In this document: positions 1-8,023 of the stretch, in pieces
How the letters are laid out: each line of letters opens with the position of its first letter
Position numbering within the stretch: the first letter of the stretch is position 1
NCBI RefSeq assembly: GCF_900142955.1
Contig: NZ_FRCP01000008.1
Span: 62,001-126,000 of the forward strand
Source of the DNA: Anaerosporobacter mobilis DSM 15930
Lineage (GTDB): Bacteria > Bacillota > Clostridia > Lachnospirales > Lachnospiraceae
Length of the DNA: 64,000 nucleotides
Direction: 5' to 3'
Notes under the pieces: model-generated
Seen by the model: the letters and a program-made list of their open reading frames with translations, nothing else
Told to the model about the DNA's origin: nothing
Database searches by the model: none
Program-made: the position numbers and the translations under genes

Positions 1-277
1 TCTGAATATCCTCCGGAATAAAGTCTGATATCTTCTGCAAATGTAATCCCCCTACATCTAAAGGATGAATTTGCACATGTACATCAAGATCCTTTAATTT
101 TGAACTCAATGGACATACTGTTATCTGCGGTCCATTATTGTGATTACTTTGGTTGGATGATACAATTACTGCTGGACGTATAAAGCATTGCACTCCTTCT
201 GGTTTCCATCCAAAATCTACATAAACAACCTGCCCTCTTTTATATTGCTTATATTTCTTTTTGTAGTTTTTGCTCAT
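1..277 (-). CDS. PemK/MazF-like toxin (3' end outside window)
   Basis: The gene runs off the left edge; about 92 residues from the N terminus are visible. The start at 275-277 is followed by a basic stretch and then KRGQVVYVDFG and RPAVIVSSN, the hallmark of the PemK/MazF/ChpA endoribonuclease fold. PemK-family toxins cleave mRNA and are usually paired with an antitoxin. The upstream gene overlaps this start by 29 bp but does not look like a MazE-type antitoxin, so the partner is not identified. It is the last visible gene of a minus-strand run starting at 1642. The family call is fairly secure; activity is inference. Confidence 0.7.
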   Translation of the reverse strand, partial: MSKNYKKKYKQYKRGQVVYVDFGWKPEGVQCFIRPAVIVSSNQSNHNNGPQITVCPLSSKLKDLDVHVQIHPLDVGGLHLQKISDFIPEDIQ

Positions 278-668
278 CTTTCTTCAGCCTCCTTAATGTT
301 TTTACTCCCATACCTAGATTTCCTTCATCAACAGTCATAATAATGCCACCTGCATCAATAATTTTTCCTACTTTGTAATATGCATCTGGAATGTCAGTTG
401 AAATTGCCATCATATTTACCACAATGACTCCTTCTGCTCTTTTTTGACGAATCAGTTGTGTTATCTTTTCAAACTGGCGGTTCAAATCTGCCTGCCCCAA
501 TCCATTTCTTCGAACAACTCCAACAATTTCTATGTCTTGGGTTTTCACAAAATTTCTAATGTAACGTTCCTGTTTTTCTTCTTTTTTCTCAGTTTCTGCC
601 AAAGAACCCGTTGTAGATAAAAGAGCTATAAACTCCCTTTTCTTTTTTCTCGGATTTCTTATTCCCAT
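249..668 (-). CDS. Resolvase-fold protein lacking catalytic arginines
   Basis: A 139-residue protein with a basic N terminus. Residues 14-110 read like the N-terminal catalytic domain of a serine recombinase: ALLSTT at the place of the YxRVST motif, then QERYIRNF, and VIVVNMMAISTD at the place of the V(I/V)VxxxSRxxR strand. The catalytic arginines of the SRxxR motif are absent, and there is no recombinase or zinc-ribbon domain after it. It is therefore probably not an active recombinase but a regulatory or structural relative. It overlaps the downstream PemK-like gene and follows an XRE gene by 11 bp, indicating an operon. Assignment is from motif reading by eye. Confidence 0.6.
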   Translation of the reverse strand: MGIRNPRKKKREFIALLSTTGSLAETEKKEEKQERYIRNFVKTQDIEIVGVVRRNGLGQADLNRQFEKITQLIRQKRAEGVIVVNMMAISTDIPDAYYKVGKIIDAGGIIMTVDEGNLGMGVKTLRRLKKDEQKLQKEI

Positions 669-679
669 GATTTTACCTC

Positions 680-1036
680 CTACGATACAAGCATTGCTGC
701 CTGGTCAATCATAAATTCAAATGTGTGTCTGAAATAGTCTTGCTGTTCAGATGGTAATTCTTCCAGTTTGCTATCTATTGATCCTTCTTTTTTATCCGTA
801 TTTGATTCTTTTACTTCTATATTAAGCAGTGTATTTGCATCACACTGATAAACAGACATCAGAAGATATAAAGTCCTCATGCTTAGTCCTCTGCCGCCCT
901 GTTCTATTTGCTTAATGCTAGAATCACTTAATCCGGTTATTTCACATACCTGATACAAGGACAGCTTTTTATCTTTACGAATCTTACGAAGATTCGGTCC
1001 AATTTCATATCCGTTATATTTTTTCAGCATATCCAA
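680..1036 (-). CDS. XRE-family HTH regulator
   Basis: 118 residues. Residues 12-68 form a Cro/C1-type helix-turn-helix: IGPNLRKIRKDKKLSLYQVCEITGL followed by SDSSIKQIEQGGRG and MRTLYLLMSVYQC. The C-terminal half is charged and helical with no recognised domain. The listed start is a TTG six bases after GGAGG; an ATG two codons downstream is the alternative. It overlaps the end of the upstream 70-residue gene, so the two are translationally linked. It probably regulates this small operon; the target is unknown. Confidence 0.75.
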   Translation of the reverse strand: MDMLKKYNGYEIGPNLRKIRKDKKLSLYQVCEITGLSDSSIKQIEQGGRGLSMRTLYLLMSVYQCDANTLLNIEVKESNTDKKEGSIDSKLEELPSEQQDYFRHTFEFMIDQAAMLVS

Positions 1037-1226
1037 TCAGACCTCCAGTCTTCGCTCTTTCTTCTATCATTGCTTTTACTTCTTCATATGCTGCCGATTC
1101 CGTTTCATATCTACCAAGGAAATCACCGCATTGACTGTACACAACAGTTCCCCATTCTGTATTTATGAAATTGCATCGACTGAGTGCCAGGGGATACCCC
1201 CAGCAGCTAACAACCTTTTCTTTCAT
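1014..1226 (-). CDS. Small ICE-associated protein, function unknown
   Basis: 70 residues, not recognised. It contains a WGTVVYSQCGDFLGRYETESAAYEEV stretch in the middle, aromatic and mixed charged, suggesting a small alpha/beta fold rather than a membrane protein. Its ATG overlaps the stop of the upstream gene by four bases (ATGA), and its end overlaps the following XRE gene, so it sits within a tightly coupled operon of accessory genes. No signal peptide or metal motif is visible. Confidence 0.55.
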   Translation of the reverse strand: MKEKVVSCWGYPLALSRCNFINTEWGTVVYSQCGDFLGRYETESAAYEEVKAMIEERAKTGGLIGYAEKI

Positions 1227-1642
1227 TACTCTACATCGCCTTCTGGTACATATGGTGCGATGATTACATGGTTTGTAAAATCCACGATGATCATGTCAAA
1301 ATACATTGCTCTTTCAATGAACTTTTCCAGATCTTCATCATCATCTGTAATATCCGTAATAGATTTCACAAAGATAATTCCAACTCTTGAATTCTCCATC
1401 CACTCGGACAATCTGCTTATATCGTCACGGTCTATATCGTGGCTTGCAAATTCATCTACAATAACATCGACTACATCCACATTTGTTTCCTCTGCTACAG
1501 CTTTCATTTCCGACACCAAATCATGAATCTTGTTGTCTGACATACGAGTCTTAATGAAGATAACTCCCTGTCCCTTCGGTACTCTTGTTTCTTTTCCCTC
1601 TACCTGCTGTTCATTATTCATTCTAAAAATCTTCTGTTCCAT
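1226..1642 (-). CDS. Second resolvase-fold protein lacking catalytic arginines
   Basis: 138 residues. After about 25 residues the sequence VIFIKTRMSDNK resembles the recombinase (I/V)YxRVSTDNQ motif. It continues with a VDVVDVIVDEFAS strand (compare VDEGISG of resolvases) and VGIIFVKSITDI at the place of VVVxxLDRLGR, but the arginines are missing. Length covers only the catalytic-domain fold. It heads a minus-strand operon and starts with ATG after a GGAGAAAAAAC ribosome binding site. Together with the gene at 249-668 this makes two degenerate resolvase-like proteins in one operon, which suggests a non-catalytic role. The family call is by eye. Confidence 0.55.
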   Translation of the reverse strand: MEQKIFRMNNEQQVEGKETRVPKGQGVIFIKTRMSDNKIHDLVSEMKAVAEETNVDVVDVIVDEFASHDIDRDDISRLSEWMENSRVGIIFVKSITDITDDDEDLEKFIERAMYFDMIIVDFTNHVIIAPYVPEGDVE

Positions 1643-1780
1643 TGTTTTTTCTCCTATTCTGTTGTTTGATTAGGAGAGCTTCTGCGCATCCACTCTCGTG
1701 GTTTAGGTCTTGCTGACCATGTATAAATTGTAGCTGATACAAGAAGATAAATTAACGGAATGGTATTCGGAGTTGCATAG

Positions 1781-1807
1781 AAAAACCCCGAATGATATTC
1801 GGGGTTT
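1781..1807 (-). terminator. Intrinsic terminator after XRE gene
   Basis: An 8-bp perfect stem (CCCCGAAT / ATTCGGGG) with a 3-nt loop is followed on the minus strand by a run of T. It lies at the stop codon of the XRE gene ending at 1806. It separates that gene from the operon starting at 1642. Confidence 0.85.
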
Positions 1808-2195
1808 AGGCAGCTGGTTGCTTTAATAAAATTTGAATCATACAGTTTATTCTATTCAAATCAAAGTCATTGCAGTTTTTAATTCTATTTATTATCTGAT
1901 CTAATTCTGAAGGCTTTTCTTCATTTAATTCTTTTTCAACTCCAAAATAGAGGTAGTCGGCAGAAACATTCAAAATCTGACAAAGTTTTGTTACATGCTC
2001 ATGTGCACATGCGGTCTTTCCTGTTTCAAAATTTGAGACGCTTTCACTGGTTATGTATAGTTTCTCAGCTATCTGTTCTTGTGTGTATTTACGTTTCTTG
2101 CGGATCATCCGCAATCTTTTTCCAAATTCAATAGCATTATAAACTTCTTCCATTTCTGCCAACACCTCCTTCCTTTGACTATTTTTTTGCTTCAA
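1806..2195 (-). CDS. XRE-family HTH regulator
   Basis: Up to 129 residues. The HTH spans roughly residues 20-78: AIEFGKRLRMIRKKR, then KYTQEQIAEKLYITSESVSN. It ends with the NVSADYLYFG signature common to clostridial repressors. An ATG at codon 15 lies 11 bases after AAGGAGG and is the more probable start, giving 115 residues. It is a clear paralogue of the gene at 5075-5425, with the same spacing and the same YLYFG end. A terminator follows immediately. It probably autoregulates or controls a nearby ICE promoter; the target is unknown. Confidence 0.8.
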   Translation of the reverse strand: MKQKNSQRKEVLAEMEEVYNAIEFGKRLRMIRKKRKYTQEQIAEKLYITSESVSNFETGKTACAHEHVTKLCQILNVSADYLYFGVEKELNEEKPSELDQIINRIKNCNDFDLNRINCMIQILLKQPAA

Positions 2196-2257
2196 TTTTA
2201 TCTTATACAGATCAGCAATTCTGTTTGTGAATACAGTCTTTGTATAGGTAATTTTTT

Positions 2258-3328
2258 TTAAACATCATATTCTCGTTTTCTTATCGAATATCCTCTTTTA
2301 GGATGTCCCTCTCTAAATGCCGCTTGCTCACGAACATACACCTCTGCCAGCGAAAGCGATTTTCTATTCAATGAATCAGTCATTACTTTTTGTTTATACA
2401 TAAGGTTAAGATTATCAATTATACCTTTTACTAAAGTTTTGGATTGCTCATCCATATATAGTGCAACGTATGCCATGTCATGTCCTAATTCAACATGTCT
2501 CTGTATGAATGTTTTATTTAATCCATAGAACACATCCTCTCCATTTCCATCAGATACTGGATCATAAGATTTACCAAGTAAAAAATCCAATGTACACAAA
2601 CACGCAGTAGAAATCTTTATTAACTGCTCATAATTGATTTTTTTGTTCATTCCTTTTTCTATCCTATATAAAACATCTGTAGAAATATTTGTTTTCTCAG
2701 ATAGCTTTTCTTTTGATATCTTTCGATACTCTCGTATCACCCTTAGGTTCTCACCTATTTTTACTGCCGTGGATTTCTTTTCATCTATATTTGTTTCTTT
2801 AGCTTTTGAAGATTTTTTTTCAGCAATGAATTGGTCGATTATATATTCTTGATACTCATTTTCGATTAGCTCCGTGGTCAATAGCCTTGTTTTTTCTCTG
2901 TCTATATCTTCTGCAAAATATCCCGTGGCCAATTTGTGTGCACTAACAAACGAGTGAATCGTACCAATTACACACTGTTCATATTGTTCATCGTATTTTT
3001 TCAAAAAATAATCTCTTATTCCAAATACTCGGTCTCCGTAATAGCTATAGAATGGTTCTTCATATTCAACAAGCTGATAATCAGCACGAAGTTCTTCTGG
3101 TAATGATTTACTTCCAAGAATTGTTTCTACTTCACATCCAAAATATCTCGCTATTCTAAAAACATTTTGCATGTTAATCTTCTTCAATTTTCCCTCTCGC
3201 ATATTTCTTACTTCATAAATTGAAAGACCTGTTTGGTTTGCAAGTTCTGCAGGTCCAATTCCATTTTCCTTGATCTTCTTGTTAATGAATAACGCCATAT
3301 TCTTTACATATATATCAATTTTGTTCAT
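2258..3328 (-). CDS. Protein with two XRE-type HTH domains
   Basis: An ATG at codon 16 of the longest frame has the best ribosome binding site (GGAGGAAACAGCT), giving about 356 residues. The first HTH is near residues 10-65 (GPAELANQTGLSIYEVRNMREGK, read in parts), and a second lies near 200-255 (GENLRVIREYRKISKEKLSEK). Between and after them are helical regions with no recognised domain. Such tandem-HTH proteins occur on clostridial conjugative elements. It is divergent from the zinc-finger gene at 3650 across about 320 bp, which likely holds promoters for both. The regulatory role is inferred. Confidence 0.75.
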   Translation of the reverse strand: MNKIDIYVKNMALFINKKIKENGIGPAELANQTGLSIYEVRNMREGKLKKINMQNVFRIARYFGCEVETILGSKSLPEELRADYQLVEYEEPFYSYYGDRVFGIRDYFLKKYDEQYEQCVIGTIHSFVSAHKLATGYFAEDIDREKTRLLTTELIENEYQEYIIDQFIAEKKSSKAKETNIDEKKSTAVKIGENLRVIREYRKISKEKLSEKTNISTDVLYRIEKGMNKKINYEQLIKISTACLCTLDFLLGKSYDPVSDGNGEDVFYGLNKTFIQRHVELGHDMAYVALYMDEQSKTLVKGIIDNLNLMYKQKVMTDSLNRKSLSLAEVYVREQAAFREGHPKRGYSIRKREYDV

Positions 3329-3649
3329 AGCTGTTTCCTCCGTCATACGTTTTCTTATGTAACAATCATACAATCATGTATTATAACGGTCAATCGTTAT
3401 TCAGCGATTTTAACGCTCTATTACGTGTGTTTTCGCGTGTTCTAAACGTGCTCATATAAAGCATTTCAGACTCTTTTTTTTAATTCAAACACACCCAGTG
3501 TTATTTTTGATCGTAGCTCGTTTTTACACAAATTAATGGCTTCGTTGATTTATGTTCTATAATTCTCTTTATGTTAATTCTATGATACAATGGTACTTGT
3601 CATATGAACATATACTTTTTTATATGACAAAATGAAAGGATGTGAAGAA
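3329..3649. promoter_or_regulatory. Divergent intergenic region
   Basis: About 320 bp separates two divergent genes. It contains several related CGTG/CGTTT-type short words (cgttattcagcg, acgtgtgttttcgcgtg, aacgtgctc) that could be operator sites. An AT-rich stretch before the plus-strand gene holds TATAAT and GATACAAT words. No gene was found here. Promoter assignment is tentative. Confidence 0.35.
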
Positions 3650-4816
3650 ATGGTTGTAAACAAAGGATTTTCGTTCAGCAATATAGTTGGCATGTATGCC
3701 ATAAAGGAAATGCCAGCAAATCATAAGTTGAATTCCTCAAATAAAATAATTACAGCATTATATCCAGGTAATCTAAAAAAACTATATTCCCAAAATTCAT
3801 ATGAAGAAGGCTCAATCGCCTATGAATTTCAAGCTATTGATACAAATGATATTAAACAAATCATTCAATTCTGTAATCAATATGGATTACTATTCTCTAA
3901 CCGTTTACTTGCAAATCAAACCAACAACTATATTTTTATGAAAACATATAAATCTATCTTTTCAGAAGCTGTACCTAATTTTGCACCTGATGAAGTAAAT
4001 CTCGATATGTTTATTGATGAAGTAATAACTATGCATAGACTTATTGGATTAAAAGCTGCTCTTGATACTAATGATCCTGTCGAACTTATTAACTGCCTTC
4101 TGCCACTATTATTATGTTATACATATAAGACACCTGAACCGGGTACTAATGAAACCGAATGCTTTAACAATTTATTTTACAAATATCTGAGTAGCTATTA
4201 TCTTATTGATCAGCCATGCCTATTTGAATTAAAAGATGTGTACTTGCCAGAGTTAAATCATCTTCTTGATGACTTAACAAAATTTGTATACGAAGACAAA
4301 ACAAATCGTTGGCTCCAACTTCCTCTAAAACTCGAAGCATACAAATATATGAATAATTGCACTTGGCAGAATTATCATGATATTATGACTAATCTACTAA
4401 AGGTTGTTTCCATTTCATCTAATGACAGTTTGTCTGAATTATACTATTCTGAAAATATATCTAAAGATTTATTGAATTCCTGTGGAATTACAGACCTTAT
4501 GTTACAACATGCTGCTGTCACATGCCTTGCAGATCACTTCAACTCTCAAACCATGCTAATTACTCCTGAATTAAGATTTGAAAATGACCAATTAACATCA
4601 GACTGGAAAATTACATCTTTATTAGAGGCAATGTACATGGAACTCTCGGTTTCATTTGCGCCAAATACACAAGTGAAAAAATGTGCTAACCCAACTTGCA
4701 ATAGCTTCTTCGATGTAGGCATTGGTAATTCCAGAAAGATATACTGCTCTACCCGATGTGCCATGCTTATGGCAAAGAGAAAGCAACGAGAACGTGACAA
4801 GCACAAACATGACTAA
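3650..4816 (+). CDS. Protein with C-terminal CGNR-like zinc finger
   Basis: About 388 residues from the ATG at 3650, which follows AAAGGATGTG; an upstream ATG at 3632 lacks a ribosome binding site. The last 50 residues hold CANPTCNSFF, then SRKIYCSTRCAM and KRKQRERDK. This is a four-cysteine treble-clef finger followed by a basic tail, as in zf-CGNR/DUF6076-type proteins common on clostridial ICEs. The rest is helical with no catalytic motif seen. It is one of the few plus-strand genes and has lower GC than its neighbours. Binding of nucleic acid through the C-terminal finger is inferred. Confidence 0.65.
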   Translation: MVVNKGFSFSNIVGMYAIKEMPANHKLNSSNKIITALYPGNLKKLYSQNSYEEGSIAYEFQAIDTNDIKQIIQFCNQYGLLFSNRLLANQTNNYIFMKTYKSIFSEAVPNFAPDEVNLDMFIDEVITMHRLIGLKAALDTNDPVELINCLLPLLLCYTYKTPEPGTNETECFNNLFYKYLSSYYLIDQPCLFELKDVYLPELNHLLDDLTKFVYEDKTNRWLQLPLKLEAYKYMNNCTWQNYHDIMTNLLKVVSISSNDSLSELYYSENISKDLLNSCGITDLMLQHAAVTCLADHFNSQTMLITPELRFENDQLTSDWKITSLLEAMYMELSVSFAPNTQVKKCANPTCNSFFDVGIGNSRKIYCSTRCAMLMAKRKQRERDKHKHD

Positions 4817-4870
4817 TTCATAATGGATTCGCGAAAATTACATCCCCTTTTATAGAAGGAGGTGTTTTTC

Positions 4871-5032
4871 ATGAATACACTATTAGAAATCAACATTAAG
4901 GAAGTTGATGTCAAAATAGATCATGAGTATGTCTATATCAATATATCTCATGGTATATTTACAGCAAAAATCAGCGTCAACAATATAAAATCCTTAACAG
5001 CCAAATTACTTAAATTATCCCAAGCAAAATAA
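4871..5032 (+). CDS. Small 53-residue protein
   Basis: A short frame starting at ATG, directly behind a very good ribosome binding site (AGGAGGTGTTTTTC), and ending before an intrinsic terminator. The protein alternates hydrophobic and charged residues (LLEINIKEVDVKIDHEYVYINIS), which suggests a small beta-rich fold. It follows the zinc-finger gene by 54 bp and is probably cotranscribed with it. Function is not recognised. Confidence 0.6.
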   Translation: MNTLLEINIKEVDVKIDHEYVYINISHGIFTAKISVNNIKSLTAKLLKLSQAK

Positions 5033-5047
5033 CATCATTCCACAAGG

Positions 5048-5078
5048 GTCCCTGTGATATATAGCAGGGACTCTTTAT
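5048..5078 (+). terminator. Intrinsic terminator of plus-strand pair
   Basis: A 7-bp stem GTCCCTG / CAGGGAC with a 10-base loop is followed by TCTTTAT. It lies 16 bp after the small gene ending at 5032. Confidence 0.75.
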
Positions 5079-5425
5079 CTACCCAGAAATAAAGCCACCA
5101 TCTGCTCTACCCTTCTTATTTTATCTAAATTACAACCCACAAGCATTGCATCAATGTTACTTAAAGAATTCATCTCCTCGCATATTTTCTTAGTCTCACC
5201 AAAATAAAGATAATCTGATGTTACATTCAAAATTTCGCAAATATGAACTAAATGTTCTGGCATACACATCACCTTTCCATTTTCGATTCTCGATATACTA
5301 TCCACAGACAGTATCAATTCTTCTGCAAGCTGTTCCTGTGTCATACCTGCATTTTTTCTCGCTGTTCTTAATCTCTTTCCAAATTCTACTGCATCATAAT
5401 TCTTTTTAAACATAATAAAATCCAT
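5075..5425 (-). CDS. XRE-family HTH regulator
   Basis: 116 residues. The HTH covers roughly residues 11-70 (VEFGKRLRTARKNAGMTQEQ, then LAEELILSVDSISRIENGK), with NVTSDYLYFGETKK after it. It is similar in sequence and layout to the gene at 1806-2195. Two possible starts lie four codons apart; both follow AAAGGATGG. Neighbours are a convergent small gene and a minus-strand candidate RNA. Likely a repressor; the operator is unknown. Confidence 0.8.
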   Translation of the reverse strand: MDFIMFKKNYDAVEFGKRLRTARKNAGMTQEQLAEELILSVDSISRIENGKVMCMPEHLVHICEILNVTSDYLYFGETKKICEEMNSLSNIDAMLVGCNLDKIRRVEQMVALFLGR

Positions 5426-5496
5426 CCTTTCGTTTGTATGGCTCGTTAAACGTTTAAGGATGGAAAATTACTCCTACTACTATGAAATTTTTTGCA

Positions 5497-5690
5497 ACAA
5501 AAAAGGACGCATGAGAAAGTCCAGTCCTTAAACTGGTTTCTTTCCCATGCGTCCACGGTGAGTCCGTCTTAGCAAGCATCAGCCTTGCCGTAATTCAATA
5601 CGTCTCCCATATCATGAGGCCTTCATTAAATTGTCTTTGTTACATAGCAATTACTATATCTGATGTTAACTTTGCTCTGATTTTTTTTTA
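5497..5690 (-). ncRNA. Candidate structured RNA ending in a large hairpin
   Basis: About 260 bp without a gene lies between 5426 and 5687. On the minus strand it ends in a long hairpin (arms GGACGCATG / CATGCGTCC plus an inner ACCAGT / ACTGG stem) followed by a T run. Upstream of it is a GC-richer block with possible short pairings (GACGGACTCACCGT, GGCAAGGCTGATGCTTGC). That is more structure than a normal terminator needs. It could instead be the terminator of the 72-residue gene that ends at 5688. No RNA family was recognised. Confidence 0.4.
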
Positions 5691-5906
5691 GATATATACT
5701 TTCCCTTCATTATCTGCTCGGGCAATCAGCATTCCCTCTGTGTACTTTTTTAGTACCATAACTCTGGTACATCTATTTGTATGGCATCTGATAATAATCC
5801 CTGTTAAAACAGGTTCATCATCATTACCCGTAAGTAAATATGCCATTTTCATACTTTTTCTACATTTCTTACAATAAAATTCAATTTGTTTTAATTCTCT
5901 CATCAT
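5688..5906 (-). CDS. Small cysteine-rich protein
   Basis: 72 residues. It has CKKC near residue 12 and CHTNRC near residue 41, which together could form a four-cysteine zinc ribbon. The rest contains TGIIIRCH and VMVLKKY strands. Start ATG ATG follows GGAGCAGACTG. Proteins of this kind are frequent in accessory regions of clostridial ICEs; no function is known. It lies downstream of the lexA-like/umuC-like operon and may belong to it. Confidence 0.6.
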   Translation of the reverse strand: MMRELKQIEFYCKKCRKSMKMAYLLTGNDDEPVLTGIIIRCHTNRCTRVMVLKKYTEGMLIARADNEGKVYI

Positions 5907-5919
5907 TCAGTCTGCTCCT

Positions 5920-6054
5920 TTACAATACAAAATCATCAGTAACATTTTGTACTTGAAAGGAAAAGGGAATCACCTTTGCAAGCTTATCTGGTGGGAGTTC
6001 CGTTGCATACCTGTCTAATATGCCCCAACCATATGCTGATCTTCGAAGCCAACT
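5920..6054 (-). pseudogene. Possible remnant of a small protein
   Basis: A frame of about 44 codons on the minus strand reads like a real protein (WLRRSAYGWGILDRYATEL, then PPDKLAKVIPFSFQ) and ends in a stop just before the 72-residue gene. It has no start codon in frame; a TGA precedes it. It is probably the 3' remnant of a gene, or translated from an unusual start. Confidence 0.25.
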
Positions 6055-6076
6055 GATTACATGTCACCACACATAA

Positions 6077-6328
6077 TCAGGCTCCGGTTTTCCCTTCTAC
6101 AAACCAGAGATTGTTATCCTCATAAAAAAGATAACTTTCTCTACCATCAACAACACATGTATATCTAATTCCTACACCACCTGCCTTCATACTGGCAGCT
6201 CGACGCATATCTTTTACACGCTGAATTTCATATACGCTGCCATCTTTCCATATAAAACTTTTTGGTGTTAATACACCTTCTTTGGAAAACTCAGCAGTAA
6301 CATCCACATATACCTTTACAATCTCCAT
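6077..6328 (-). CDS. Small protein of the lexA-like/umuC-like operon
   Basis: 83 residues. MEIVKVYVDVTAEFSKEGVL, then PKSFIWKDGSVYEIQRVKDM and RYTCVVDGRESYLFYEDNNLWF suggest an all-beta fold. Genes of this type regularly sit directly after the LexA-like and DinB/UmuC-like genes in clostridial genomes. Here it starts 16 bp after the LexA-like gene with ribosome binding site GGAGGTGG. Function is unknown but the context points to DNA damage tolerance. Confidence 0.6.
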   Translation of the reverse strand: MEIVKVYVDVTAEFSKEGVLTPKSFIWKDGSVYEIQRVKDMRRAASMKAGGVGIRYTCVVDGRESYLFYEDNNLWFVEGKTGA

Positions 6329-6343
6329 ACTACAACCACCTCC

Positions 6344-6565
6344 TCACATTATTTCAATAGCTCTTGGACTTCCTTCTACTCGGCGAATATATCCCTTTTC
6401 TTCTAATTGCTTTAAATAATTATGTGCACTAGATGCCGAGGCAAGTCCCGCCATTTCTGCAATTTCTCTGACAGTAGGCGGAAAACCATGGGCTTTCAGA
6501 AAATCACATAAGAAGTCATAGATTTTATTCTGTTTATCGTTTAAATCATATCTCATATAAGCCAT
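6344..6565 (-). CDS. LexA-type DNA-binding domain without protease domain
   Basis: 73 residues from the ATG that follows AAAAGGAGGCATTTAAAT. The sequence matches the LexA N-terminal winged helix: QNKIYDFLCDFLKAHGFPPT, VREIAEMAGLAS, SASSAHNYLKQLEEKGYIRR. Full LexA has a further Ser/Lys self-cleaving domain of about 130 residues, which is absent; the frame ends at SPRAIEIM. It lies 16 bp after the polymerase gene. It could compete with the host LexA for SOS boxes, or regulate the operon without self-cleavage. The family call is secure; the role is inference. Confidence 0.8.
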   Translation of the reverse strand: MAYMRYDLNDKQNKIYDFLCDFLKAHGFPPTVREIAEMAGLASASSAHNYLKQLEEKGYIRRVEGSPRAIEIM

Positions 6566-6581
6566 ATTTAAATGCCTCCTT

Positions 6582-7829
6582 TTACCCAAAATAACCAATT
6601 GGATGTGTCGTATGATCCTCTTTTGCATTCACAGAAGAGAGAATCTTATCACGGTACATAAGACCTCTTTGAACACTATAGAATCCAAATCTTCGCCTAA
6701 TGGTATCTACTGCATCATCCAATTTCATCTGTTTTTCTCTTTGCTCTACACTTGAAAATAAATCTATCTGTTCCCAATAATTGTCGTTGACAAGATCTGC
6801 TCCTCGGACTCCTACACTTCTGATTGGTTTTCGCCAGTCGTAATTTTCTATGAATATCCGATACGCTTCGCTTGCAATCTCACCAGTAATACTCGTGGCA
6901 TGATCAATCTTATGCTGTCTGGTAAATGAATAAAGCTCATTATCCCTCACACTTATTTCAATCACCCTGCACTTAAACCCATTTTCTCGAAGCCTTGCGG
7001 ATACGCTCTCTGCTAAAATATAAAGAACAATTTTTACATCCTCATCAGTCTCTAAATCCCTTGGTGTCGTAGTACTATTTCCAATAGACTTTATTGGTGC
7101 ATGTGTATGTTCCATTTTTACCGGTGAGTCATCATAGCCATTCGCAAATGCCCAGAGAATACCACCCATCTTGCCAAGCTGTGACATTAACAAATGTTCG
7201 TCTGTTTGTGCTAAGTCTCCAATTGTCTTGATTCCAAATCGAGCTAACTTCTGATTGGTACTCCGTCCTACATATAAAAGATCAGATGCAGGAAGTTCCC
7301 AAGCTTTGCTCTTGAATTCATCTTCATACATAGTTGTAATGGCATCTGGTTTCTTATAATCAGAACCAAGTTTTGCAAAAATCTTGTTAAAGGATACTCC
7401 AATACTTACGGTTATGCCCAACTCTGATTTCATACGATTGCTAATTTCTTTTGCTATCTTGTATCCATCACCTTTTAACGAACTACTAGCGGTCACATCC
7501 AACCATGATTCATCCACTCCATAGGGTTCTTGAAGATCCGTGTATTCTCCATATATTTCATGAGCCATTCTGGAAAATCGCAAATACAAATCCATTCTAG
7601 GTGAAACAATGTTGAGTTCTGGGCAAACCTGCTTCGCCTGCCAAAGTGCCATACCTGTTTTCACACCGTATTTTTTAGCTATATAATCTGCGGTTAAGAC
7701 TATACCATGTCTTGCTTCGGGGTCTCCGCCTACAGCCAAAGGTTTTCCATTCAGCTCTGGACGATGCAAATGTTCTATTGTCGCATAACATGCGTTAATA
7801 TCTGAATGCAATATGACTCGTTTGCCCAT
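6582..7829 (-). CDS. Y-family DNA polymerase (DinB/UmuC type)
   Basis: 415 residues, a normal length. Motifs in order: HSDINACYATIEHL (first catalytic Asp), YGVDESWLDVT (catalytic Asp-Glu), SIGVSFNKIFAKLGSDYKKP, the little-finger region, and QIDLF near residue 356, a beta-clamp binding motif. It makes error-prone translesion synthesis past damaged bases. It is first in an operon with the LexA-like and 83-residue genes. A strong promoter at 7940-7967 lies upstream, divergent from an ImmR-like repressor. As an ICE-borne polymerase it may raise mutation or help element DNA synthesis under stress. Confidence 0.88.
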   Translation of the reverse strand: MGKRVILHSDINACYATIEHLHRPELNGKPLAVGGDPEARHGIVLTADYIAKKYGVKTGMALWQAKQVCPELNIVSPRMDLYLRFSRMAHEIYGEYTDLQEPYGVDESWLDVTASSSLKGDGYKIAKEISNRMKSELGITVSIGVSFNKIFAKLGSDYKKPDAITTMYEDEFKSKAWELPASDLLYVGRSTNQKLARFGIKTIGDLAQTDEHLLMSQLGKMGGILWAFANGYDDSPVKMEHTHAPIKSIGNSTTTPRDLETDEDVKIVLYILAESVSARLRENGFKCRVIEISVRDNELYSFTRQHKIDHATSITGEIASEAYRIFIENYDWRKPIRSVGVRGADLVNDNYWEQIDLFSSVEQREKQMKLDDAVDTIRRRFGFYSVQRGLMYRDKILSSVNAKEDHTTHPIGYFG

Positions 7830-7863
7830 CGCTCATCATCTCGTTTCTTTCAGAAGTTTCAAA

Positions 7864-7995
7864 ATACATAATCAGAACTTTTTATTGACAATTCGGAAGT
7901 TCTGATATATGATTAATCAGAAGTTACCTAACAAACATGATTATATCATTTTAAAGAAGTTTGTCAATAGTTAATCGGAAGTTATAAGAATAAAA
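7864..7995. promoter_or_regulatory. Overlapping divergent promoters with repeated GAAGTT operators
   Basis: Minus strand: TTGACA (7962-7967), 16 bp, TATAAT (7940-7945) reads toward the polymerase gene. Plus strand: TTGTCA (7961-7966), 17 bp, TATAAG (7984-7989) reads toward the repressor gene; a second plus-strand TTGACA/TATGAT pair lies at 7885-7913. Five copies of a (C/A)(G/A)GAAGTT or inverted AACTTC-type word occur near 7872, 7895, 7917, 7955 and 7976, some as AATCnGAAGTT. The two main promoters overlap at their -35 boxes, so one bound repressor could switch both directions. Confidence 0.65.
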
Positions 7996-8023
7996 TTTTT
8001 CTTCCTAGAAAGTAGGTAGTAAC

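Noticed and set aside
1131..1526. 131-codon plus-strand frame opposite the resolvase-like gene
   Set aside because: Antisense of a well-supported minus-strand gene, Ser/Thr-rich low-complexity translation, no ribosome site.
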